A DNA stretch of 64,000 bases from the NCBI GenBank assembly GCA_000727475.1, contig KL647294.1:3526168-3590167 (forward strand), in the 5' to 3' direction. The notes under the pieces are model-generated. The model did no database searches and was not told the origin of the DNA. It worked only from the letters and a program-made list of their open reading frames with translations. Both the position numbers and the translations under genes were made by a program. Positions 1 through 13,500 of this stretch are shown here, piece by piece; position 1 is the stretch's first letter, and each line of letters begins with the position of its first letter. This DNA is from Sarcocystis neurona (taxonomy: Eukaryota > Apicomplexa > Conoidasida > Eucoccidiorida > Sarcocystidae).

Positions 1-2936
1 TTGCCGCTGCTCGGAAAACACCTTGGCATTGAAACAAGGGGAGCGTCTTGTACCGGGACAATAAGGAGAGTCGGTCGACGCGTAAAGACTTGCGTGGCAG
101 TTATGCATTTGCGAGATTGATATAGAAGGTGTATTTCGTCGGGTGGACGAAGTGGGGATCTGTCGATAAGGAGCATGCGTGGAATCACGAAAATCAATCA
201 CACAAACGATGTGCCTCGGAAGACAACGTTGGTGGAGAAACGAAAAAGCTGAGGCTGTTGAACCCAAGTGCACCACAGTGTGAGTTGCAGGACAGCAGCA
301 GCTGTATTATAGTCGGAAGAGGCGTAACTGTAGTATACTGAGGGAGTAAAGAAATAATAGAGAGCGAAAGAGGCTGACGGGTATGCTAGAAGGTGTCCGT
401 CAAAAATAGGTCGACAGACTGAAAAACAGATAAGGAGCCTAATAGATAACTTACATGGCTGCACGAGCAAAGGTACCTACGTTATTATGGGGAGGTGAAG
501 GTGGTGTCAGTGCCGTTGTGCATGAACTGAAACGTTGCGGAGCAAACTCAAGCAAACTGATAACGAATACCTGAGTTTTTTGTGTGCCTTGTCTTCTTGG
601 ACGGCGGCACTTCCAGCTTTACGTCCGACAAAGGCCGTTCCCGAATCGACGGCGGCGCGAATTCGAGCAAAACTCTGGTCATATGGAAATTCAGAGTCTC
701 CTAGCGGAAAAACGTTTTTGAAATTCAGTGGCCTCGACAAAAATTTGCTGTTTTACGAAATGACATGTTCACCGTGGCCGGGCAGAAGAGTAATGCTACG
801 ATTTCGTGTCACATTCACTGCGGAGTTACAGGGTCTCGGGTAGCAGGAACTGCAGGTCGTGTGTAGATCTCGTTGTGATTGGCATCTTCACTTGCAATCA
901 TATCCTTGCCACTCCTTGTTATGTCGCCATGCTTGCCCTTCGTGTTGTAATTAGAATCGTTAATAGTATTATTATTACTACTATCGGACTTTTACTCTTT
1001 TCTGTACTGCACTGTAACTAAAGCGCGCATTTGCAGCTTAAACCATCACTCGTGGCGTCTAAGGTGAATCCCGGATCATCAGTGCAGTGGGCTGCCAAAT
1101 CGTTAGTTTAGCAGTAACCGTCCTACTAAAAGCGTCAGCTAACTGAAAAAACAAGCAAGGAAGGCCAGCGATTATAGTTCACCTATGAACCAGGTGTTAT
1201 GCGTCACCGCGTAGTACAAACGGGAAGCTGAACTGCTGGTAGACATGTCACGGCGTCGAGTGTATCCGGAAAAGCCCTGTATCCACTCCATCATCAAAGA
1301 AACGACTCTTTTCCACTGGTGCTGGGATCGACGGCCTGAGGTCTTTCACGTACTGTGGCTATACACAAATAGCTGAACTCTTCTTCCACATGAGTATACA
1401 GGTATAGGCATACACAGATTTGTATACGCAACTATATATATATATATATGTACATACAGAGAGAGAGAGACACGTTAGCTGGGTCAGCCGCACAGCGCTG
1501 ACCGAAAGTGGACTTTCCTGTTCCATGAAACTGTCACTGTGTTTTTGTGTTCGAACGCTGGGAATGATTTCCTGAAAAGAGGCGTCCACGTACAAAAAAA
1601 AACGCACCACAATGTGCATGATTACAACTCCGGTTTTTCTGTAGTAAAAAAACAATATTTGAGGCCGTCACACTGCTTTGATCGTTTTGTGTACCATTTA
1701 CAGAATGAAACACATTCAGGATTTCCCCACAGATATAAACAGATCTTTGTACGTCCTGCATCCACTCACGCATGGATTGAGTTATCGTCCTACCTAGACA
1801 CTTATATATATATATATACGTATATACATGTGTAAACATGTATATGTGTTCTTGACGCGCGGGTATACACAGGCGGACGTGCCCTTTGTATATACATATA
1901 TATATATACATATACGTACTATGAATACGTATCTTTGTACGTCTTCGTGCGCCGATGTACATCGATGCACGTGTCCTTTAGATATTTATACATATATGTA
2001 TGAGGTTGCTACGGGGGCGTAGGCACGATCACTCAGCTTACGCAGCATAGTGCAGCCACAGAGACACTTGGTGACCATTCGCGCTACTGGGCGCTGCGTG
2101 TCCTTGTCAGAATAGAAAGATGTACTATGCACGTTGTACGTTTGGAAGCGTATCTCGACTATTTTTTCCACCCTAAACGTACGTGTCATACCTCGCATAT
2201 ATAAGTACACACACAAACACACATACACACGCGCACACACACAAACGCATGTGCATATATATATATAGGTATACATACACACGTGTAGAATTACACGTGT
2301 ATGCTTGCACCAGTGTATGTGTGCGTGAGTCAGTAGTCACGTGCATTCCAATCAACGTGTCTTTTGTGGAGAGATTATGTCGGAAGCAAGAAGCATTCAT
2401 GTTACTCCCTGTTCTACACACATGTATATTTTTTTTCAAGTATCTCTTTCAAACATACCCCTACGCAGGCATACGCAGTGGGAGTGTTATCCATGTATGC
2501 ACACATATATGAAAAGAGAAGGAGTAGGAGAGCCAAACACATGTGCTCTCACGTGTCATCACACGTATGCATAGACCAATGCATATATCCACAGTAAGTA
2601 TCTGAGCCGTAGAAAATCTAATCCTTTGATACATTAACGTCAATCAGAACGTCTGTGTTTGAGGTCTACACACCTACATAGGTGAACACAAACATAAGTC
2701 TTCACCTACACTCACCAGCTATCAACTACAAATACAAAGACATGAACTACATTTAGAATTACACGGTCCTCCGCCGCGTCCCTGCCCCTCTTCTTTTCTC
2801 TTTACATATACACACGTGTTCCTGCCCTGTCTTCTTCCGTCTTTCTATCTTTCTCTGCATAAAACGTGTACACCTATACATATGTTCACTCATATATATA
2901 TATACATACACACACAAAACGGTGTGTGTGCGGAAA
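1..2936. other. spacer, no supported gene
   Basis: I find no convincing gene here. The stretch lies downstream of the minus-strand reductase gene. Positions 1-1350 are fairly ordinary sequence. A plus-strand frame at 535-843 and an overlapping minus-strand frame at 507-740 are both open, but neither has a recognisable domain or clean splice signals. From about 1,400 to 2,900 the DNA is rich in TA, GTATA and CA microsatellites (for example 1,434-1,450, 1,803-1,818, 2,208-2,270), and its open frames read only as low-complexity Tyr-Ile-His-Thr strings. An edge exon of a gene to the left cannot be excluded. Confidence 0.5.
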
Positions 2937-5900
2937 CTAGAAATTGAGAATAGATTCTTTGGCGTATCCGAATTCGAGCAGATCTCGTTTGCAGCAGCTG
3001 ACCATGACGGGGGATCCGCAGACAAAAATCAGTGTATCTGCAGCAGGAGGGGGCATGGTTCTTTCAATCATCCGTCTATCAATAAAACCCTGAAAGGACG
3101 GCCAAGAAGAAGAAGCTGCTGCCACCGTGTAATGCACCTGCAGCTGATCTCTGTGCTGCTCCGCCAGCGCGTCAAGCTCTGCAAAGGACATGCGGCGTGA
3201 TTTGCGTATAGCAGCACCAGCAGGACACAGGGAGTGCGGCAGGAGGAGGGAATCACAAACGGAGTGCTTCATTTCTTTTACTTTCTGAAACACGTTGATA
3301 CCCACACATGTACATACAGATTGTTGACGAGAGACCCGATGCACCATACATATGTATATATATGTATATCTGCACGTTAATCGATCTAGAACATTGGATG
3401 ATGAAGGGAGGCTTTACAAGTGTATATATATATATGTAGTTTGTTGAACACTGAGCAGCTGAGATACACGCGTCACGACAGATGGAAGACGCTACATCAA
3501 TTGGTGCAAGGCGAAACTTCTACACGTACACACACGCCGTACACGCACACGCAACCCACGCACACATCCGCCTGAAGTTCTTTTTACACCGCCGCAGCGG
3601 TGCCTTCATTGCAGCTAGATTTCTAGAACTTCAAAAACAAACATGAGATGGCATAATCTGCCGCCTGCGCAGGAAGAACAACACGCCTTCTATAGCTGGG
3701 GAATTCAGCGTACACCAGCTGTACCTGGACAGACAGAGAGACGTGCAGATCTTCGTACACCTGCGTACGCGTGATACGTGTGTGCCTGTGTGGATACATA
3801 GATTTGTTTATGTGCACAGGTACACTCAACTCCCCTACATTTCCACATACGTACGCACACGTACGCGCAGGTTAGACATACACGTATGAAGTGCGTACAT
3901 ATTTGGATAATACGTGTATACACGTGCATACATACCTGTATACGCATGAACCTACATACGTATACGTTTTCACCTATCCTATCTATCTGTGTATAACTCA
4001 CTGCGTGTCTATCCTGTATCCACATATATTCTAGATATCTACCTATCTATATGTCCGTCTATCTACATCTGTCTATCTATCCATACGTATATCAGTATAT
4101 AGGAGTATATATATCTGTCTATATCTACACGTGTCCATCTGTGTACTTGTATATCTTTCTATATGTGTAAATCTTTTACAGGGGGTACGTATACAGGTGT
4201 ACACAAGTGCACACACACACGTGCGCGCGCGTTCACGCACTCGTGGACATCTGAAAATGCCTGGATAGCGTATACAGACACACAAAAGCGTAAATAAACA
4301 CTCACACACACACACACCGATACAGAGGTACACAGGCGCATATACGCACATACACATATATACGTGGACTGTCACACGAATGTACGTACACATAGAGAAA
4401 GATATGTAGCCACGCACTCGGGCCTGCACAGTTTTGTACACTCGAAGTTCCGGAAGAACGCACGTAGGACCTCATGTTTACACCTTACGATATACGCAAA
4501 ATTGTTTCCCTATGTGCATCCCACATATATATATATATACATATATATGTGTGCGTAGCCACGCGTACAACTGTATCTGCATGTGTGCGTGTATATACCT
4601 TTTTTCAGCAGGATGTCTGCTTCGGTTTTACTGGCGTAGAGCAGTGTGAGAGAAGTTCCATCAGAAGGATTGTTCAGAATTGCATTTATCAACTGGAACA
4701 TCGGGGTGATGCCTGTTCCTCCGCTCAACATTCCCACTCTTTTCGTCGGAGGCAACAATTTTCGGGAGACCGAGAAGCTGCCGTTCCCTAGATACTCGAT
4801 TTTCCTGTTCGAAGACGTGAAAGAGAAGGGAGAAGAAGGAAAGAGTAACTGGGAAACCAAGACATGTACAAAAATACGTGAAGCGTGATACACGTTTAAG
4901 TTCCCCGTGCAAGCAAATACTTACTTATACATATACATGTATATATATGTATATAGATAGATAGATACATGGAAGAAGCGGTTCTCAGCCAGTGGTTGCC
5001 GGTGTAGCGGGCAGACAAACGCAGAGACAACTGCAGAGGTGCACAGAAGAAGTGGAAAGGTAAATAATCTAACAGGATCACCGTATTCATCGCAGAAAGG
5101 AAACTACAGATACACACCTTACATATAAATATATATACATATATGTGCAAATGTAGGTATAACTACATTCGCAGTCGATGCACGACTAGCGACGGTAGGA
5201 TCAAAAGCCAAGGGGAAGAAAGAGACACGCACCTGATGACATGGCAGCATCTTCGTTTGCGCGCGGAGTGCAGGACAAAAACACGTAAAGAAGAAAAACA
5301 CGTATACTCATACTGAAGGTTTAGAGGTAGGAAAAGTTGAGGCTGCACCAGAGAAACAGTAACATGACAACAAGAGAAAACCCACAAGGAGAGACAAAGA
5401 ACGGGAAACAACGGAGACGCCACTTATGCATGTATGGGAAAGCTTATGCATATATATATGCATATATATATATATATATGTATACGTATGTGTTTATGCA
5501 CACGCATACGCGCGCTCAGATGTTCAATTTAAAGCCAGAGATACACAACCAACATAATACATGTACATATATAAATATATATACATACGTATTTACGTCC
5601 GCAAATTCACAACGACTTACACGCATACACGCATTTACCGTGTATATATATATAAATATATCAACTTTCCAACTGTGTATGTGTGTGTGTGTGTACATCA
5701 CAAAGGTGTCTGTTTGTGTGTATCCGAGCCTGTCATGTGTATGCACGTGCACCTGCCGTGTGCACATACAGGAATACAGAGAAGCAAGCGTAGATCTATT
5801 TCCCTCACACAAGTATGTAGAAAGCTTACCCTACAGGTCCTTGGACGTCTATATACTGCCCCGGCTGCAGCGCATGCAAATACTGCGACATTATTCCTCC

Positions 5901-6191
5901 CTCAGGATAGCGGGCGTCTTCTCCTTTTCGATAAACTTTGATAACCAGGTCCACGTACCCCTTAAATTCATCACCAGTTACCGGAGTATATTTCCTTTCA
6001 ATTTCTTCTTTTTTCACCGCTGCTGCTGCAGCTGCAGTGCTGCTGCGGCCTTCGCCGCTGCTGTTTCTGCATCAGCGTCCAACACACAAATACCTAGAAA
6101 CACAGCAACAAAGTTGCCTTCATGAAAGAGGAAGCTAGTTGTGTGCAAAGTCTGTCTCCAGGTACATCGAGCTATACATATATACGTATAC

Positions 6192-6225
<34 letters not shown>

Positions 6226-7598
6226 GTACACACATATGCAGGAGGTACGTGCGCATATCGTTGGGCACAAATAGACGTGTGCACATCTATTTATCTACCT
6301 TTGTATATGTATTTGTGTGTACGTGAACAGCAATTTATAGGACGTTTATCTAACAGTTCTACCTTTAAAAATCAGTGCTCTTATGTTCGTTGTTCAGTAT
6401 TGCATGCGTGACAAAACATCAAGCGTTCCAGGATTTGCATTCACAGACAGATATACGCGTGATGTATATACGTACGGACACATGGACAGGTGTACGGGTG
6501 TCTGCAGATGTGAGCAGCAGTGGTGGGACACGTAAATATACATGCGCGGTATACAAGTACATGTGTGTATACCCATTTGTACTAAGCAGGAGTTGTAGCA
6601 GCAGCAGGACTCAAAATGAGTTACCCAGGAATGTACGTGTGTATGCTCATTCCAGGCGCGCATATATACATATATATATACACACATCACACGCACACAC
6701 ACACGCATACACAGACACAGACACACTGACACCCACACACCCACCAGTACACACATATAAATACGTATTCATTTACAAATAAAAACGTCCAGATCCTATG
6801 GCCGTGTGCATCTCTCCTGTATCCTCTTCACACTTTTGCGTATCACCCAGAAAAAGAGATACGCATACATCTGTGTGTGCGCCGCTGTTGCCCTACGGAC
6901 GCCATTCTGGTGCACGCGTGCCTTTTGTATATGCCTATACGTAAAAGTGATAGGCATACACAGACGTATACGTGTACATGCACATATATATATATATATA
7001 CATTCACGCATGCGGGTTGTCTGCATATGTGCCTTTTCTTCCTTTTTCTGCAAGAGACACACAGACGTATACGTGTACGTGCACATATATATATATATAC
7101 ACACACATATGTATTCAGGCGTGCGGGTTGTCTGCATGTGTGCCTTTTCTTCTTTTTTTTTTGCGAGGGAGTACTGTAGCGTCAAGGTGCGTACCCCTGA
7201 GCGGGTGATGGTGCTCCTGCAAGGGGAGAGGAAGCATCGGCAGGAGCAGCAGCAGCAGGAGCAAACAGCTTCAGATGTTTTCCAACGGGGAGTCCGAGAA
7301 TCTGGTGGGGATGCTCGAGAGAAAATCTAAATCTGTGAGTATCATGGGATATGGCGTGTTTCTCTTCGAGACGCATTTTTTTGCGACTCTTATCTAAAAA
7401 GAGCTGAGGAGGAGCCAGAGCAGAAGAAGCTTCGAGAACAACTGCACCAGGGGTCGTTTCTGCTGCAGCTCCTACAGAGGAACTTCCTGCAGCTGCCGGA
7501 GGAAGGAAGACTCGCGCTTGCCGCTCCACACGACGACGCAGCAGAAACAGCATGCACAGCACCCCTCCCACTGCGGCAGTGGCTGCAACAGAAATCAC
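2937..7598 (-). CDS. NADH-cytochrome b5 reductase-like protein (4 exons)
   Basis: FAD/NADH flavoprotein predicted to pass electrons from NADH to cytochrome b5 at a membrane surface. The proposed exons are 7598-7195, about 6042-5830, 4804-4599 and 3178-2937; phases agree at all junctions and give about 354 aa (the human enzyme is about 300). Exon 1 starts at an ATG followed by a hydrophobic anchor of about 15 residues and Arg-rich flanks, then a segment typical of the start of the FAD domain ([18 protein letters not shown]). Exon 2 has the FAD-binding RKYTPV motif and GGIMSQYL. Exon 3 has the NADH-binding GGTGITPM motif. Exon 4 has the C-terminal VCGSP motif, usually CGPP, and ends at the TAG at 2937. 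An Ala/Pro-rich insertion sits at the exon 1-2 border. The introns (about 1.15, 1.03 and 1.42 kb) are full of TA repeats. The family is clear. The exon 2 start could be 3 nt shorter. Electron acceptor and subcellular membrane are inferred. Confidence 0.88.
6959..7160. repeat. direct tandem duplication of about 100 bp in reductase intron 1
   Basis: Two copies, about 6959-7055 and 7060-7160, share the order CACAGACGTATACGTGTAC, a TA tract, a GCGGGTTGTCTGCAT block and a GTGCCTTTTCTTC tail. They differ mainly in TA-tract length and a few bases. The second copy ends about 35 bp from the splice donor of exon 1. Confidence 0.8.
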
Positions 7599-10500
7599 AC
7601 GAGAATATACTGCAAGACAGCGCCAATGTTATGCTACCACTTGCAGCAAGGGGACGTATTATCGAGCAGCACACGCGCCACAGCAGCAATGGCGGCAGCA
7701 CGCACCATCAGACAGAAGCAGGCAAACCGACGATGACGGGGCATGCAGCGGGGAATTGCGTGTCGGTATCATCCGCACACACAGACAAGGATATCAGCAG
7801 ATATACACATGTTCTCGTAGAAGTCTGTGCAAGCGTACACGCGTGTCACACAAAGATAAATGTGATAGGGGAGATAGAGTAGGACAACGCTACGCACGTA
7901 GTAGTGATGTGCACGCCGTCACGATCAAACAGAGCCAGGAGGAGCTGCAGACGTGCGAACGGGTAGGCGATGGGACGGATATTATTGCGGCTGGGTGGTC
8001 GAAAAAAGAAGATATTTAACAAGGCGGCGTTAAAATGTGCTGTTCGAAAAAAAAAGTGCAGCAGAGAGACGCGAGGCACACTCTCTTCAAAAAACGGCCT
8101 CACATAAGAAAAAGAGGAAACGCAGTGTTCTGAGGTATTGCTCCTTGTCGATTGCATAGCATTTAGCTTTTTCCACTGCGGCTGCACAAATTTATGTTTG
8201 TGGCGTCACTCTCGAAGCAGCCCTACAAGTAGACGCCTCCGTGATTCTACCGATGCTGGCTATGCGTGGCTACACTAATTTCTCAATCGCTCTGCCTTAT
8301 TCTGCATATTCGTACAAAAAAAGACCACGCGCTCGCCTACTGACACTTGGTCGAAACTCAATTTCACAGCGTACAACTGTGTAAGGTTTTCTGTACCCAC
8401 ATTCTTAAAATTGCACATATATGCCAACATTGTAGCCGTGCTCGCACTCTCCTTTGCCCCGTATACTCACAAAAAGGCAGACACGTTGTCGTCCTCATAG
8501 ACACACACGCAGCAGACTGTACGAAGAAAAGCTGTAGACCCATGGGGTGTGCCGTATGGAAACAGACTGCGGGTCTAACACGCGCACACAAAAGGAGACC
8601 TACCAAAAGGACACATAGGGCCACGCGAACGTCCCGACTACGGAGCGAACGACGACTTGGAAGCACCGCATAAACAGCCGCAGATACACGAAACGTTCAA
8701 CTGTGACAAACGTGGAAGTTGTAGACGTTGAAACGACTCCTTTGCAGCTCTCCAAAGCAAGCGGGACACACTTCCACTCCAACGTACCCGTCTGTGTATG
8801 TTTGTGTGGGCACAGAACCAAAGAAGGAACCGGCATCAGGACAGTGCAGCAAAAGTAAAGCACGAATTGCACGAACGTTTGCACGCCACAAACAAAGAGA
8901 CCTGCCTATCTACCAGGTATAAGTGCAACAACAACAGAGAAAAACGGTCCCCTACAAGCAGCTGACTCTACACCTCAAAGTGGCATTAGAGCTCAAAACA
9001 CACGCCTTCACATACTAGCGGAGTTGCACACCAGGTGAAGTGTAGAGGTCACTTGTTAAGTGTTTATCTAAATTCCTACATTTTCCAAGCGCCTACGAAA
9101 ACAGCACGTCTGCCACGAACACCCAGATAGTCGTGTGCGTGCACGTGCAGTCAGCAAAAGGAGGGCTCTTCCATTAGTACACATGCGTCATACGGGTGTG
9201 AGTGCGTTGTCACGCCCCTACAGCAACCGTCTACACACGGGGGTGTATATACACGTATGCGCGTACACATCTGGAATACGCACTTGCATGTGAATGCGCG
9301 TGTAACTATGTGATCTCTATGAGACTTTCACACATCTGTGTGTGCACCCAGACAAGTGTAGCTTTTCATATAATTCGACAGCACAAGATGCTGACGGGAG
9401 CGTTTCCACACACATACGTACGTATCTACATATATATATGTCACCGGAGTAACAACCGAATTGCTTCGTAGATAGCACATACACCTACACGTATATACTG
9501 GGCGATAACTGGAGCACTCGACAATTAGAAGGTACGTAATACAACAGCAGACCATATACCTGCGAAAAGGGGAAGAGTGATTACGGAGTTGACCACGTTG
9601 AAACGAGGCGGTCGAGCCTCTGCAGTTTGCTCCATGCTAACTTTTGTTAGTGGGTGAAGCTTTTTATGTCAAGTAGAACGTAAGAATAAAAAGGGACGTC
9701 CTGGAAAAAACACACAGGAAATGGGAAGAAATGGTGCAAAGCAAGGAGAATGAAATTTAGTCGACGAGCGACAAGTTAAAAACTGGAAAACTGGGGACAA
9801 TTCTACACAAGAGCAGTCTTCTATTCAATGCGAGTAGCTGACGAAGCACAACACCGGGCACACCTGCTCGCTGAGGCGCCCTTCATAGAAAACATTCCTT
9901 AGCAGGAATCACATGTGATGATTAAGAAAGGGATTTTAGAAGAAGTGAGATACTGCGGGTGAAGGGAAATGCGACAAGAAACAGCAGAAGGGAACAGGTA
10001 AATGGGAGGCTGCAAACGCGGCATCGTACAAAAGACCTATTCGAGCAAACACATGGCACCGATATACGGATTGGCAGAGGAAGACTGACAAAAGCTCTTT
10101 TCCCAGAGGCCAAACACAGAAAGTGAATGTAAGGAAAAATAGGTAATAAGTGAAGAAGTCATCCTGCTTCTGACCGAGGAAGCCTTAAGTGGGACAAGTA
10201 GGCGGCTCATCGTCTTAAGGCTCCCCACAGATATCGTTCTATCTACCTACCTACCCACACGTATTCATCTGTAGACATATGTGCGTATATGCAGGTTATT
10301 AGATACACACGTGTGTGGCCGTGCGAGCGCGCGTGCGTCTCTTTCTTTCCACATATATATATTTATATATTTGTTTGTATGTGTATAGACACATATATAT
10401 CTTTATATTTTTCTATATATATATATGTATGAGTGAATGCACGCGCTTTTAATTTCCTGTTGTGTGCCTGTATGAGGAGCGTTCCTTACGATACAAAGAT

Positions 10501-13500
10501 ACGAGCGAGACAAGCAATTCCAGGCGTCTCTGCTAGTTGAGGGTAATATCACTGTGACAACGACAGACTGTCAGCGCCGCGCTATCAACACAAATGCTTT
10601 GCTGTCAGGGTTTGTCGTCACTGCCTTCGGGCAAGTGGTCGAGACCAAAATCATTCCTGCTGTACCACACCTGCTAGTCGGACAAACAACGTTCACTTCA
10701 GAAACGAATTCAAGAGTAGCATTTCGAGGATTTTTTCATGACCTCCCTCTGCATAACAGATGCCTTTACTGAATGGGCCGTATGTGCTCAATATACGCCA
10801 TTACACGTATGTACGTATGCACACACGTGTGTGCAGATTAGAAGGTGAATGCGTCGGCTCTCCGCTTCGCGTGCCTTGTTCCCCCACCACCTTGTGACAC
10901 ACTTCCCTTGATGGCCTCGAATTACCCCGGCAACTTTGGTTGTCGTTGCTCTCTTCGCACATTGTGGATTTAAGAAGCATTGCTCTGCTTCGCATTCAAG
11001 TGTACACACACCTTAGAACAGATCGCTTACAAGTATATATGTATATACCCATGCACACATCACGCGGGCCATCGTCCTTTGTTAAGCAATGTACGCACAC
11101 CCCAACTGCGGTATGTAGCAAAAGCTCGTTTTCATCTCGCCTCAGTAGAAAATGTGCTAGCTATCCTTTTCACCAGTACGTTCGAAGATGCCTGTGCATC
11201 TCAGGTGCTTGCTGTCTTCATCAGTCGGTTACGTACAACCGCCTGCCCTAGTATGTACACCTCACTCCCAAAATAATGTTCGACTGTGCAACGCTTACAT
11301 CAAGAGAGACTTGCTCTCGTTTGGCGTTGAGTGTAGAAACACTGCGCCTTGACTAGATGGTAAAGGAGAGCCTTCCACTTCGCGCAGGTGATCAAGAATT
11401 CGAGTCCTCTTTGTCCGTCGGGTGTACGTAAGCCCCACCTACGGTAGCGGGAAGGAGAGGCGCCGGTGTCTGTGCGGACCGCACCACGTATGATACACTC
11501 GTGTGCCCCTAGTTTCATCGAATAGGGGAAATGTTTCGTCCCCCTTCAGCTACTCCGGCAGAAGATCTCACTTTCGTTGCACATTTCTCAAAAGACAGAC
11601 ACGGCCACCCCGTGTGTTCGCCACCGTGTGCACGTGCGACCTTTGCGGAGACCAAGACAACGCGTCTGCCTTCGGTCTTTGCCCGCCGTTCGTGTACGAA
11701 CGTTCGATTGCTACCGGGCGGGGGCGGTACAATTTCACGTTCAATATTCAAAAAGAAGCACAACTAGTTCCACGTCACGTATTTTTGTCTCGCACGCTTT
11801 AAACTAGCTGTCCCCCGCAGTTCCCGACGTGACCTTGCTCAGACCGAGTTTCTTCACGTCTGACTGGAAGCTCGCACTTTCGTGCGTCTTTTTGCTTGAC
11901 GGGGGAAGGTTTCCTAGTTGAAGTGAAAGCATTTTCCCCCTCATTACACCGCACGGCTTGCAATGCCGGTTTTCCCCGCATGTAAAAGCATGAAGTGACA
12001 CAACTGCGTCGTCTGTTTCCTGACAGCTACGCATTACATCCACAAACTCTTTCCTCGTGGCTCGCCTTGGCTCGCAGATCAACCTATAAAACCTTGTATA
12101 CATCATAAAACTGGACACATACTTGCATCTACGTACCGTCATACAGGTTGTAGCACTGCGGTGGTCCTGAGGTTTGTTTGTCTTGGCTGGACGGCGTCTT
12201 CCTCGCCCGCCACCACCTCGATGCACACGATGCTGCCGACTCTACCGTGCATGCGGTATTTCGGAAGTAATACTACGGCGGTCGTAAACTATTGTTCAAA
12301 ATGTACAAATGGCGCATGTGTGTTTGGTGTACTTTTTAAGAGACTTTCCTTGCAGCATTTTTTGAGGAAGTCAGGCGCTTCAAAGGGGTCGGATGTGCGT
12401 ACTGCATCTACCTGGTGTTCCGTGATTCATAAAGGTGCACACGGTGTATTCAGAGTACGTAACGATAGAATTATTTCACTTTTCTTCCGCTTTTGAACGA
12501 GAATTCCCTGTATGTTTTTGTCTAAAGGGTTCGGGGTTTCAAGGTGCGTTTGCACCTCTTAGCTCACGTGTGTGCAAGCTTCTTGTACCACTGCAATGAC
12601 CTCCGCACACTGCCGTGCTGTGTGCCCGCACCACCAGGCGTGGTCGTCTTCTGGTTGCAGCTCTATGTTTCGACTTCCTCCTTTGTTCTTCATCATAATC
12701 ACTGTTTCACCCATGTTCGTCCGGTTCTAAACAGGAAACACCTATAAACTCTTGAATTGTCCCTTCCTTGTCCTGTCACCCCTTTCCGCTGCATCTGCTT
12801 GCCTCCAACAGTGACGCAGAAATGGAACGTGGAACTATGCATCTATATTTAAATATATACGTGAGTGCGCTCCTACAGAGGCGCGATGACAGGCGGACAG
12901 AAGTAGGATCCCTGTGTATACGGCTTCGCACGAAAGAATGTCTCGCGGAACACTCCGCATGTTCTCTGCCTGCCCGTTCCGATACTATATTTGCCCTACC
13001 GCAGAATGAGTTGGAAAAGTAGATCCTCGCTTGGGTGTTAGAAATGCAGCTCGGCACTATGGTACGTGTGCACACTCAATGGAAGGCAACTACGTGGCAC
13101 CGCAGAACGCATCCTTCCTTTCTGCGTACATAGGATGTGAGCCACAAATGTGTATTGTGAGTTCGCAAATCGGTCCACCCACTTCGACGTTTCATTAATC
13201 CGTCCTTTCGATTTCTTTGTTACGAGAATGTAGTAGATCTGTTTCTGTGTGTACTGGCTAATTGTTTTGGCCTTGCGCGCCTTGTTCCACGCTTGACTTG
13301 TAAATACTCACCGCTCCATCTCTTGGGTACCGTTGTGCTGTCTAGCAGAGCAGTGCAGTGCTATGACCTAAAGTACACCAACACCCCGTACGCTTTTGTT
13401 TACCGCCTTGGAACTGGTATACCAATGAGGGACAGAAAATGCGTTACGTTTCTAAGGCAATCGTCTTCTTGGCCCCGATAAAGGGGAGAGTACAAGAAAC

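Noticed and set aside
535..843. 102-codon plus-strand open frame
   Set aside because: No domain, no splice context, and an equally open antisense frame.
1534..2439. Tyr/Ile/Thr/His-rich open frames, as also near 43.1, 51.6 and 57 kb
   Set aside because: Translations of TATAC and CA microsatellites, not proteins.
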